Shown here piece after piece: positions 36,486-44,651 of a stretch of 44,651 bases of DNA; the first letter of the stretch is position 1; the number at the start of each line of letters is the position of its first letter. Source of the stretch: Gammaproteobacteria bacterium (GTDB lineage: Bacteria; Pseudomonadota; Gammaproteobacteria; Nitrosococcales; Methylophagaceae); NCBI GenBank assembly GCA_028598975.1, contig JAQRMU010000050.1, positions 1 to 44,651 on the forward strand, in the 5' to 3' direction. A program made the translations under genes and the position numbers. The notes below the pieces were generated by a model that was not told the DNA's origin, searched no databases, and was given only the letters and a program-made list of their open reading frames with translations.

Positions 36486-37797
36486 CTACTTCTTCCAGCT
36501 CTAAGCCAGCTTCATTCGCCAAGCTAACAAAGTTAGGGAATGAGGTGGCTACATTTGCACAATCATTAACTACGATTGTGCCACCCGCTTGTAGACCTGC
36601 AATCGCAAATGACATCGCAATACGGTGATCATCATGGCTTTCAACTTCACCACTTCCAATCACGCCACCATTAATAATGATGCCATCTTCTGTTGATTGG
36701 GCATCGATACCTAAGATTTGTAGACCATCAGCCATTGCTTGAATACGATCACTTTCTTTAACTCTTAACTCTTCGGCCCCCGTCAACACAGTTTGACCTT
36801 CTGCACAGGCTGCGGCCACAAATAATGCTGGGAATTCATCAATCGCTAATGGCACCTGATCTTCAGGGATCTTAATCCCTTTTAATGGTGCATATTTAAT
36901 TCGAATATCAGCAACAGGTTCACCACCCGTTAGACCTTCATTCGATAATTCAATATCAGCGCCCATTAAACGTAAGATGTTGATCACACCAATACGTGTT
37001 GGGTTAATGCCGACATGAGTCAGTGTAAGGTCTGACCCTTCAGAAATAGCGGCTCCCACCATAAAGAAGGTTGCAGATGATATATCTGCTGGCACATCGA
37101 TATTGGTGGCTGTTAATTTACCACCACCTTGAAGCGAAACAGTATCCCCTTGTACATCAACTTCATACCCCATTCCTGTAAGCATACGTTCAGTATGGTC
37201 ACGTGTTGGAGCAGGTTCTGTCACGGTTGTTGTACCTTCAGCATACATTCCCGCTAATAAAACACATGATTTAACTTGAGCACTCGCCATAGGCAATGTG
37301 TAAGTAATTCCAGATAGTTTGTTACCCGCCTTAATCGTTAAAGGTGGTTTGCCATCATGACTATCAATCGTAGCGCCCATTTGAGCTAGTGGATCGGTAA
37401 CACGACGCATTGGGCGACCTGACAGTGATTTATCACCCGTCAGTGTGCTTTCAAAGTTCTGACCTGAAAGTAAGCCGCTTAATAGTCGAATAGAGGTCCC
37501 AGAATTACCTAAGTAAACATCATCTTCTGGGGCTTTTAAACCGTGCATACCCACACCATGAACAGTGACTTTGCCATCTTTCGGTCCATCAATCTGCACA
37601 CCCATAGCACGAAACGAGGCTAATGTTGCTAATGCATCTTCACCTTCTAAAAAGCCTGACACCTCAGTCACACCTTCGGCTAAAGAACCCAACATAATAG
37701 AACGGTGTGAAATTGACTTGTCTCCAGGCACACGTATTTCACCTTGGAACTTTCCACCCGGTTGTACTACATAGTTCTTTTTCTGTTCACTACTCAC
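36478..37797 (-). CDS. aroA: 3-phosphoshikimate 1-carboxyvinyltransferase (EPSP synthase)
   Basis: This 439-residue enzyme joins shikimate-3-phosphate and PEP. It has GDKSISHRS (25-33), [10 protein letters not shown] and the late motifs [15 protein letters not shown] and KESDRIQAM. The segment [10 protein letters not shown] resembles class II EPSP synthases (CP4-type) more than the class I pattern of enteric enzymes, although the GNSGT loop keeps a glycine. It is separate from tyrA here (37-base gap), whereas pseudomonads fuse the two. It feeds the aromatic pathway with hisC and tyrA upstream. Confidence 0.96.
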   Translation of the reverse strand: MSSEQKKNYVVQPGGKFQGEIRVPGDKSISHRSIMLGSLAEGVTEVSGFLEGEDALATLASFRAMGVQIDGPKDGKVTVHGVGMHGLKAPEDDVYLGNSGTSIRLLSGLLSGQNFESTLTGDKSLSGRPMRRVTDPLAQMGATIDSHDGKPPLTIKAGNKLSGITYTLPMASAQVKSCVLLAGMYAEGTTTVTEPAPTRDHTERMLTGMGYEVDVQGDTVSLQGGGKLTATNIDVPADISSATFFMVGAAISEGSDLTLTHVGINPTRIGVINILRLMGADIELSNEGLTGGEPVADIRIKYAPLKGIKIPEDQVPLAIDEFPALFVAAACAEGQTVLTGAEELRVKESDRIQAMADGLQILGIDAQSTEDGIIINGGVIGSGEVESHDDHRIAMSFAIAGLQAGGTIVVNDCANVATSFPNFVSLANEAGLELEEVDD

Positions 37798-37833
37798 TGC
37801 TACTCAACTCCACTTCTCAAGCTTAGATCAAGC

Positions 37834-38697
37834 TTATTTAAATCGTGTATCACGTGCTTGTTTAGCGCGTTCAAATACTGTTTTTAATGTATCACCATCT
37901 TGGTTTTTAATTGCATTCTCAAGTGCTGTCAAACCTTGCTGATATTGTTGTATTAATCCTAAAATCGCTTCACTATTACTTAGGCAGATATCTCGCCACA
38001 TCACTGAATCACTTGATGCAATGCGTGAAAAATCTTTAAAGCCACCAGCGGCATAACGTAACACCTCATCGCAATCATCACGCTCTGCCAGCATTCCAAC
38101 TAAATTAAAGGCTAATACATGAGGTAAATGACTGGTTGCGGCTAACACTACATCATGATGTTTCACGTCCATATCAAAGACTTCGGCACCTGTTTGTTGC
38201 CACATCTTGCGTACAGCCTCTAGCGCTTCACTATTTGTTTCTGCTACGGGAGTTAATACCACTCGGTGATCTTGATAAAGTGTTGCAAACGCAGCACTAG
38301 GACCACTTTTTTCTGTTCCTGCAATCGGGTGACCCGGAACAAATTGGCTAAATTGTTCACCTAAAACATCTCTGGCAATATCAACCAATTGACCTTTAGC
38401 ACTACCACCATCAGTAATAATGGCATCACCTTTTATATGCTCTGCAAGCTCAGTTAATACGCTTCCCATTGCCGCCATTGGGACTGCAAGAAAAATCATA
38501 TCTGCATCTTTAACTGCATCACTAATACTTGATGCGGCAATATCAATCACACCAAGTGCTAATGCTTCCTCACGAACACTTTTTGTACGTGAATAACCTA
38601 CAACTTCAGTAACAGCACCCGATTTTTTCAATGCTAGCGACAGTGAACCACCAATCAAACCAACACCAATAACAGCAAGACGATTAATCATACGCAT
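37834..38697 (-). CDS. tyrA: Prephenate (or arogenate) dehydrogenase
   Basis: This 287-residue dehydrogenase has the Rossmann motif GVGLIGGSL (11-19), the active-site segment VPGHPIAGTEKSG and a C-terminal helical domain (ATSHLPHVLAFNLVGML, FKDFSRIASSD). It converts prephenate to 4-hydroxyphenylpyruvate, or arogenate to tyrosine; specificity cannot be read from the sequence. There is no fused chorismate mutase or ACT domain. The ATG lies within the last 10 bases of hisC. Confidence 0.93.
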   Translation of the reverse strand: MRMINRLAVIGVGLIGGSLSLALKKSGAVTEVVGYSRTKSVREEALALGVIDIAASSISDAVKDADMIFLAVPMAAMGSVLTELAEHIKGDAIITDGGSAKGQLVDIARDVLGEQFSQFVPGHPIAGTEKSGPSAAFATLYQDHRVVLTPVAETNSEALEAVRKMWQQTGAEVFDMDVKHHDVVLAATSHLPHVLAFNLVGMLAERDDCDEVLRYAAGGFKDFSRIASSDSVMWRDICLSNSEAILGLIQQYQQGLTALENAIKNQDGDTLKTVFERAKQARDTRFK

Positions 38698-39773
38698 TGT
38701 CCCAAGGCATCTAGAAGTCGTTGATTTTCACTTTCCAAACCAATACTGACACGAATATGTTTCGGCAAGCCATAGTTTGAAACGGGGCGCACAATAACAC
38801 CTAGACGTAATAAGTCAGCAAAGACTTCTTCCCCACTTCGTTTCACATCAACGGTAATAAAATTGCCTTTTGATGGGATAGTGCTTAAACCAAGAGTATC
38901 AAAACCCGCGGTTAATTGCTTCATTCCTGCATCATTGTGGTGCTTCGTTTTTTCGATATAGGCATCATCACTTAACGCAACAGTTGCTGCAACCAACGCC
39001 AAACTATTTACATTAAATGGCTGGCGAATACGGTTTAATATATCAGCAATCTTAGGATCTGATAAAGCATAACCTACTCGCAAACCAGCTAAACCATAGG
39101 CTTTTGAAAAAGTACGTGTAATGATTAAATTTGGATACTTTGCTAACAAGCTAATGCTATTCGTATCCTGATCACCATATTCAACATAGGCTTCATCCAA
39201 AACAATTAATGTTTTGTCTGATACTTGTGCAATAAAAGCCTCTAACTCATCAGCAGGAAGGTGCGTCCCTGTTGGATTATTGGGGTTAGCGATAAAAATT
39301 AGTTTCGTTTTATCACTAATCAATGTGCTCATTGCGTGTAGGTCATGACCATAGTCACGAGCAGCGGCAATCACTGCCTTAGCACCAATTGCTTGTGTGA
39401 CTAATGGATAAACAGCAAATGCATATTGTGAAAACATGACTTCTTCATCGGGTGAGACAAATGCACGAGCAATCAATTCTAGAACGTCGTTTGAACCATT
39501 ACCGAGTGTAATCTGTTCAATACTGAGTTGATACTTCTCGGCTAATGCTGATTTTAATGTGAAGCCATTGCCATCGGGGTAACGTGTTATTTCTTTACTT
39601 GCTTCAGCAATAGCTGACAATACCTTATCTGATGGGCCCAATGGGTTTTCATTAGAGGCGAGTTTGACGATATTCGTAATGCCTAACTCACGTTCCAATT
39701 CTTCAATCGGCTTACCCGGTACATAAGGCTGCAACTTAGTCACGCAGTCTAATGCTAAATCACAGAAACTCAT
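38688..39773 (-). CDS. hisC: Histidinol-phosphate aminotransferase (possibly also acting on aromatic amino acids)
   Basis: This 361-residue fold-type I PLP enzyme has NPNNPTGT, VLDEAYVEYG and the PLP lysine K224 in TRTFSKAYGLAGLRVGY. The start ELERELGITNIVKLASNENP is typical of the HisC copy found beside tyrA and aroA in gammaproteobacteria. It may act on prephenate or phenylpyruvate as well as imidazole acetol phosphate. The ATG overlaps the lspA stop by four bases, and no pheA or serC precedes it. Confidence 0.92.
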   Translation of the reverse strand: MSFCDLALDCVTKLQPYVPGKPIEELERELGITNIVKLASNENPLGPSDKVLSAIAEASKEITRYPDGNGFTLKSALAEKYQLSIEQITLGNGSNDVLELIARAFVSPDEEVMFSQYAFAVYPLVTQAIGAKAVIAAARDYGHDLHAMSTLISDKTKLIFIANPNNPTGTHLPADELEAFIAQVSDKTLIVLDEAYVEYGDQDTNSISLLAKYPNLIITRTFSKAYGLAGLRVGYALSDPKIADILNRIRQPFNVNSLALVAATVALSDDAYIEKTKHHNDAGMKQLTAGFDTLGLSTIPSKGNFITVDVKRSGEEVFADLLRLGVIVRPVSNYGLPKHIRVSIGLESENQRLLDALGQCV

Positions 39774-40252
39774 GTTGACTCCTGTTCCTTGTCAGACTCT
39801 GGCTCAGCCCTAAAACTATCAACAATCAATAAGGCGGCACCCACAACAATTGCCGAATCTGCAATATTAAAAGCAGGCCAATGGTATGTGCCGTAATACA
39901 CATCTAAAAAGTCGATAACATAACCAAAGTAAAGTCGGTCAATCACATTGCCAATAGCACCACCCAGAATCAAACTAATCGATATAGCCTCTAACCTAGT
40001 TTTAGCTAGCTTATGTAACCAAATAAACAAGCCAATACTAATCACCACTGCCAAGCCAACAAAAAACCAGCGTTGCCAACCGCCAGCACCTGCTAAAAAG
40101 CTAAATGCTGCACCTGTATTATGAGCCATTGTTAAATTGAAATATGGAATAACAGCCACAGTTTCATACAATGATAACCATGACACCATCACCCACTTTG
40201 ATACTTGGTCTAAAACAATAATCAGACCTGATAGCCATAAATATTTCAACAT
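39770..40252 (-). CDS. lspA: Lipoprotein signal peptidase (signal peptidase II)
   Basis: This 160-residue aspartyl protease has four transmembrane helices. It shows DQVSKW, NTGAAFSF, GNVIDRL, and the catalytic aspartates in YVIDFLDVY (D114) and FNIADSAI (D132). It cleaves prolipoprotein signals and would process the Lpp-like protein and BamD encoded in this window. It follows ileS by 15 bases, as in most proteobacteria, but its stop overlaps hisC rather than leading to fkpB/ispH. Confidence 0.96.
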   Translation of the reverse strand: MLKYLWLSGLIIVLDQVSKWVMVSWLSLYETVAVIPYFNLTMAHNTGAAFSFLAGAGGWQRWFFVGLAVVISIGLFIWLHKLAKTRLEAISISLILGGAIGNVIDRLYFGYVIDFLDVYYGTYHWPAFNIADSAIVVGAALLIVDSFRAEPESDKEQEST

Positions 40253-40267
40253 ATGAACACTATAGAC

Positions 40268-43066
40268 CTATACGTAAAGGCGCTGTTCGCCTTCTCCATC
40301 TACATTATCAATGCAACGATCACATAATTCAGGATGTGTTTCATTGCTACCGACTTCAGGTGTTTGATGCCAGCAACGATCACAGCGATCATGTTCTGAC
40401 GGTGCTAATACCAATGACAAACCTGACACTGAACTTTCAATCGCATCGGCTGGTTTGTCACTTGCAGCTAATAAACTAGCACGTGATGTAATCAAAACAA
40501 ATTTCAGCTCATCACCTAGTGTGTTCAAGGCTTTAAATAAGGCAGGTTCAGCATAAAGTGATACTTCTGCTGTTAAGCCGCCCTTAATCTTGCCATCGGC
40601 ACGCAATGTTTCAAGTTCTTTTGAAACTGCATCACGAACAGTGAAAATCTGTTCCCAAAATGCTAAATCAAATTTAGTATCACTCGCTAAAGGTGCAAGA
40701 TCTTCATACCATGTATTTAGTAGTGTAGATTCATTGCGTTCACCAGGAATATAATCCCATAACTCATCCGCTGTGAAACTCAAAATTGGTGCCATCCAGC
40801 GGGTTAAAGCTTCGATAATATGATACATCGCCGTTTGACTTGAGCGACGACCTTCACTGTCAGCTTTCATCGTATATTGACGATCTTTGGTGATATCTAA
40901 GTATAGGCTACCCATTTCCTGTGCACAGAAATTATGGATCTTCTGATAAATTACATGGAAATTATACGTTTCATACGCTGCTAAAATATCCTGTTGGCAT
41001 TGATATGCACGATCAACAGCCCAACGATCTAAAGGCAATAAATCATCTATAGCAACACGATCTGTCGCAGGACTGAAATCAGACAAGTTCGATAATAAAT
41101 AACGAGATGTATTACGAATACGGCGGTATGAATCAGCAGTACGTTTTAAGATTTCGTCCGACACACTCATCTCAGCACTGTAGTCTGAAGAAGCAGCCCA
41201 CAAACGAATAATATCAGCACCTAGATTGTTAACTACTTTCTGTGGGGCTACAACATTACCTAATGATTTCGACATTTTCTTGCCGTCAGCATCCACTACA
41301 AAACCATGTGTTAATACTGATTTATAAGGAGCGGCCCCTGTTGAACCAATTGACGTAATTAATGAAGATTGGAACCAACCTCGATGTTGATCACTCCCTT
41401 CTAAATACAAATCAGCAGGACGATTTAAATAATCACGGCGTGCTAACACACAGGCATGTGATACACCTGAATCAAACCATACATCTAAGGTGTCAGATAC
41501 TTTGTCATAATTATCGGCATCACTTAACCAATCACTTGATTCAGACTCAAACCACGCATCGATACCTTTCTCATCAACTTTTTGAGCAACCTGTTCCATA
41601 ATAGCTTGTGTATCAGGGTGTAGATCACCTGTTTCCTTATGAACAAATAATGGAATTGGCACACCCCAAGTACGTTGACGAGATACACACCAATCTGGGC
41701 GACCTTCAACCATACCTTCAATACGTTTTTGACCCCATTCAGGCATCCAGTTTGTTTCAGTGATAGCTTGCATCGCTGCATCACGCAAACCATTTTGATC
41801 CATACTGACAAACCATTGTGGTGTTGCACGGAAAATGATTGGACTCTTATGACGCCAGCAATGAGGGTAACTATGCTGAATATCAACATGGTTAAGTAAA
41901 GCACCCTTCTCGACCAATAGTTCAATAACATTAGGGTTAGCTTTAAATACTGACTGACCTGCAAAAATTTCAGTATCAGGCAAAAAGACACCATTTGAAC
42001 CAACCGGATTATAAACTTCTAAGTCATATTTCAAACCAACTGTGAAATCATCTTGACCATGACCTGGCGCAGTATGAACAGCACCTGTACCTGCTTCAGC
42101 AGTAACATGATCACCTAAGATAATCGGCACTTGTTTATCATAGAAGGGATGTTGTAATAATAAACCTTCAACATCGTCACCTTTGATACGAGCGATGACT
42201 TTACCTGTCATGCCGTAACGCTCTAATGCTGATTCATGCAATGCGTCAGCTAATAACAAACGTTCATCACCGGCTTGCACAACAACATAATCATAGGCTG
42301 GGTTTAATGAAACTGCTTGGTTAGCCGGTAATGTCCACGGTGTTGTTGTCCAGATTGGTACACTGATTTGTCCTGTACCGGAAGACTTAGTAGCTGCATC
42401 AAAAGCCGCGTTATCAACCACTGTAAAACGTACATCAATCGCAGGAGACTTTTTGTCTTCATATTCAACTTCAGCTTCAGCCAAGGCGCTACCACAATCA
42501 ACACACCAATGAACCGGCTTCACACCTTTGTGCAAATGACCTTGTTTAACAATCTCATTCAAAGTGCGAATAATATCTGCTTCAAAACTGAAATCCATCG
42601 TCAGGTATGGATTATCCCACTCAGCCAAAATACCTAGGCGTTTAAAATCTTCTCGCTGACCATCCACTTGTTTTTGAGCATAAACACGACATGCAGCTCT
42701 AAACTCAGCAGCAGTGACTTTCTTACCCGGCTTACCAATTTTCTTCTCAACATTAAGTTCAATAGGTAGACCATGGCAATCCCAACCCGGCACATAAGGT
42801 GTATCAAAACCACTTAATGTTTTTGATTTTAGAATAATATCTTTAAGAATTTTGTTAACCGCGTGGCCAATATGGATATTACCATTAGCATACGGAGGGC
42901 CATCATGCAGAATGAACTTCGGCCGACCTTCAGCATTATCACGCATTTTCTGATACAGGTTATTTTCCTGCCAACGCTTTAACATCAACGGTTCACGGTT
43001 AGGCAAGCCAGCCTTCATCGGGAATTTCGTTGCAGGCAAGTTTAAGGTATGTTTGTAATCAGCCAC
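40268..43066 (-). CDS. ileS: Isoleucyl-tRNA synthetase
   Basis: This 932-residue class I synthetase has HIGH (residues 65-68, in GNIHIGHAV), the CP1 editing domain ([27 protein letters not shown]), KMSKS near residue 600 ([11 protein letters not shown]) and a C-terminal zinc finger (CDRCWHQ, CDRC). This is the bacterial IleS1 type, expected to be mupirocin-sensitive by class. It is cotranscribed with lspA. The gene upstream is a symporter rather than the usual ribF. Confidence 0.98.
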   Translation of the reverse strand: MADYKHTLNLPATKFPMKAGLPNREPLMLKRWQENNLYQKMRDNAEGRPKFILHDGPPYANGNIHIGHAVNKILKDIILKSKTLSGFDTPYVPGWDCHGLPIELNVEKKIGKPGKKVTAAEFRAACRVYAQKQVDGQREDFKRLGILAEWDNPYLTMDFSFEADIIRTLNEIVKQGHLHKGVKPVHWCVDCGSALAEAEVEYEDKKSPAIDVRFTVVDNAAFDAATKSSGTGQISVPIWTTTPWTLPANQAVSLNPAYDYVVVQAGDERLLLADALHESALERYGMTGKVIARIKGDDVEGLLLQHPFYDKQVPIILGDHVTAEAGTGAVHTAPGHGQDDFTVGLKYDLEVYNPVGSNGVFLPDTEIFAGQSVFKANPNVIELLVEKGALLNHVDIQHSYPHCWRHKSPIIFRATPQWFVSMDQNGLRDAAMQAITETNWMPEWGQKRIEGMVEGRPDWCVSRQRTWGVPIPLFVHKETGDLHPDTQAIMEQVAQKVDEKGIDAWFESESSDWLSDADNYDKVSDTLDVWFDSGVSHACVLARRDYLNRPADLYLEGSDQHRGWFQSSLITSIGSTGAAPYKSVLTHGFVVDADGKKMSKSLGNVVAPQKVVNNLGADIIRLWAASSDYSAEMSVSDEILKRTADSYRRIRNTSRYLLSNLSDFSPATDRVAIDDLLPLDRWAVDRAYQCQQDILAAYETYNFHVIYQKIHNFCAQEMGSLYLDITKDRQYTMKADSEGRRSSQTAMYHIIEALTRWMAPILSFTADELWDYIPGERNESTLLNTWYEDLAPLASDTKFDLAFWEQIFTVRDAVSKELETLRADGKIKGGLTAEVSLYAEPALFKALNTLGDELKFVLITSRASLLAASDKPADAIESSVSGLSLVLAPSEHDRCDRCWHQTPEVGSNETHPELCDRCIDNVDGEGEQRLYV

Positions 43067-43162
43067 TCGGTCACTCTTAATTTATAGTCAAATAATCGGC
43101 CAATTATACGGGGTTTATCCCTGTCTATAAATAGGCTGTAGTGCTTTAATTACTTTGACTAT

Positions 43163-43193
43163 TTTGAAAAAACAATTGCCTCCTTTTTTCAAA
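43163..43193 (-). terminator. Weak A/T-rich hairpin after the symporter gene
   Basis: TTTGAAAAAA and TTTTTTCAAA are perfect ten-base inverted repeats with an eleven-base loop, beginning 4 bases after the symporter stop. The stem is A/T-rich and lacks a separate T tail on the minus strand, so termination may be inefficient. Confidence 0.45.
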
Positions 43194-43197
43194 CTAT

Positions 43198-44550
43198 TTA
43201 AGACCGATTCTGGGTGTTTATAATCGCTTCCGCTAGCTCCTGTTCAACACCCTGATCGACATGTAAATCATCGTTGGTCACAATGCCCGCATCAAGGTCA
43301 CTATAAACATCCACATCAAACTTACCTTCACTCTTAGCAACAATCGTCGATACCACGGCATCACCTGATACATTAACAGCCGTTCTGATCATGTCCATCA
43401 AGCGATCTACACCCAATATCAAACCAATACCCTCAATAGGTAGCCCCACTTGCGCAAAGACCATTGATAGCATAATTAAGCCTACGCCAGGTACGCCCGC
43501 TGTGCCTATTGAAGCTAAAACAGACATTAAAATAACCGTGATATATTCAGCGGTTCCCAAATCTGCACTGTAAATATTGGCGATAAATACCGTCGCCACA
43601 CCTTGCATTATCGCCGTGCCATCCATATTGATTGTTGCACCAAAGGGGACGGTAAATGATGCCACCGAGTTATTCACTCCCATTCGCTCAGTGACGGCTC
43701 TTAACGTTACTGGGATAGTGGCATTAGAGCTTGCAGTACTAAAGGCAAAAACTTGAGCACTTCTAATTTTTTTAAGAAATAACCTTGGGCTTAAGCCAGA
43801 GAACATTTTTAGTATCAGCATCAGTGTCACAAATAAATGAACAAAAAGTGCGCCAACAAGTACCAGCACATAGCCCACTAACTGACCTAATAACTCCAGC
43901 CCCAAATTTGCCATTGATTTAGCAATTAGAGCAAATACAGCATACGGTGCAGCCGCCATAATGATATTGACCATCTTCATCATGATCTCGTTGGCAATCT
44001 CAGCACCCTCGATAAAGCCTTTGGCCTTCTTGCCAACCATTAACATGCTGATACCAATTAAAATCGAGAAGAAGATGAGTGGCAACATATCGCCATTTGC
44101 CATCGATTTGACTGGATTTGAAGGGATAATATTAATAAAGACATCTGTTAGTGGTGGTGCCTCCTTAGCAGTAAAATTTGCTGTACCCGCCAAGTTCATA
44201 CCTTCACCAATGCCAGTAGTAAGGGCAATCGTCATCGCAATAGTAATGGCTATCGCAGTCGTTAACATATACAAGGCGAAAGACTTTGAACCAACCCGCC
44301 CTAATGTGTTCAGGTTACCAATCCCACACACACCACAAATTAATGAAAATAATACTAATGGTACAACCAACATTTTCAGTGCATTAACAAACATCTTACC
44401 AATAACGTGAAAGACACCGTCTACGATATAGGTATTAACGAAGCTACCATCCGCATTAAGGCCAGATAGGTTAAAAAACAATCCTAATACGATACCTAAG
44501 CCCATACCAATCACAACCTTCATAGTGAGGCTCATCTTCTTATTGTCCAT
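43198..44550 (-). CDS. Dicarboxylate/amino acid:cation symporter (DAACS/SLC1 family)
   Basis: This 450-residue membrane protein of the GltP/GltT/DctA family has about eight helices plus two hairpin loops. Motifs are the serine-rich hairpin AFSTASSNATIPVTL, GATINMDGTAIMQG (the NMDGT substrate and sodium site) and a DRLMDMIRTAVNVSGD region. It imports glutamate, aspartate or C4-dicarboxylates with sodium or protons; the substrate cannot be fixed from sequence. The acidic C-terminal tail (about 40 residues) is longer than minimal. It lies 131 bases upstream of ileS and probably has its own transcript. Confidence 0.92.
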   Translation of the reverse strand: MDNKKMSLTMKVVIGMGLGIVLGLFFNLSGLNADGSFVNTYIVDGVFHVIGKMFVNALKMLVVPLVLFSLICGVCGIGNLNTLGRVGSKSFALYMLTTAIAITIAMTIALTTGIGEGMNLAGTANFTAKEAPPLTDVFINIIPSNPVKSMANGDMLPLIFFSILIGISMLMVGKKAKGFIEGAEIANEIMMKMVNIIMAAAPYAVFALIAKSMANLGLELLGQLVGYVLVLVGALFVHLFVTLMLILKMFSGLSPRLFLKKIRSAQVFAFSTASSNATIPVTLRAVTERMGVNNSVASFTVPFGATINMDGTAIMQGVATVFIANIYSADLGTAEYITVILMSVLASIGTAGVPGVGLIMLSMVFAQVGLPIEGIGLILGVDRLMDMIRTAVNVSGDAVVSTIVAKSEGKFDVDVYSDLDAGIVTNDDLHVDQGVEQELAEAIINTQNRS

Positions 44551-44651
44551 TATTTCGGCTTACCTTTTTTATTGTCTAAAATACTTAGGCCCTGACTATA
44601 GCCTTATTTTAACAAGCGTGCAAGCTAAGCTCATGCCTCTTCAGGGCAAGA

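Noticed and set aside
41524-42003. 159-codon minus-strand ORF inside ileS
   Set aside because: It is an out-of-frame reading of the editing and catalytic region of ileS with no recognisable domain.
43961-44410. 149-codon plus-strand ORF opposite the symporter gene
   Set aside because: It is the antisense frame of a hydrophobic membrane protein, which naturally yields another hydrophobic open frame; there are no family features.

Overview
The window looks like a piece of a low-GC (roughly 40% by eye) gammaproteobacterial chromosome. Several blocks point there: rpoE-rseA-rseB-rseC-degP, nadB beside ygfX and ygfZ, pilS-pilR, and a hisC-tyrA-aroA-cmk-rpsA-ihfB run ending in a Mth938-like gene. 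The protein sequences and low GC would fit a marine Thiotrichales/Piscirickettsiaceae-type bacterium (Cycloclasticus- or Methylophaga-like). That placement is an inference from memory, not a search result. No rRNA, tRNA, CRISPR array, phage or intact insertion sequence was seen.

Layout. 1-2856 (minus): sigma-E envelope-stress operon (rpoE, rseA, rseB, rseC, start of a DegP-type protease). 3091-6120: nadB (plus), ygfX (minus), ygfZ (plus). 6212-9950: an orphan receiver protein (plus), a short gene remnant, then pilR, pilS and a PP0621-type small protein (minus). 10026-12708: typA and suhB (minus). 12942-14489: a murein-lipoprotein (Lpp/OprI-like) gene facing an L,D-transpeptidase gene. 14619-15398: bamD. 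15445-19481 (minus): sucC-sucD-nadE-glnB. 19644-21810 (plus): proline iminopeptidase, dtd and an unrecognised membrane-anchored protein. 21802-24602 (minus): a damaged two-gene module made of a periplasmic substrate-binding protein, frameshifted in a G8 tract, and a HAMP-GGDEF-EAL receptor that has lost its centre. 24583-32829 (minus): the cbb3 oxidase locus ccoNOQP, an unannotated 39-residue membrane protein, a strong terminator, then ccoGHIS. 33215-40252 (minus): Mth938-like gene, ihfB, rpsA, cmk, aroA, tyrA, hisC and lspA. 40268-43066: ileS. 43198-44550: a dicarboxylate/amino-acid:cation symporter.

How the genes work together. The cco locus is a complete high-affinity terminal oxidase with its assembly factors (CcoG, CcoH, copper ATPase CcoI, CcoS). 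A near-perfect FNR/ANR box lies upstream of ccoN, consistent with induction at low oxygen. ccoG has its own extended -10 promoter with a perfect 16-bp palindrome over the -35 region. The sigma-E block, bamD, the Lpp/transpeptidase pair and lspA all serve the cell envelope. nadB and nadE serve NAD synthesis. sucCD and glnB link the TCA cycle with nitrogen sensing.

Most of the window is ordinary housekeeping sequence. The points worth a second look are the broken c-di-GMP sensing module downstream of ccoS, the 39-residue protein in the cco operon, ygfX without adjacent sdhE, the truncated ORF downstream of pilR, the Lpp/L,D-transpeptidase pairing, and structured leaders in front of rpoE and rpsA. 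I did not find a convincing wholly new multi-gene system.
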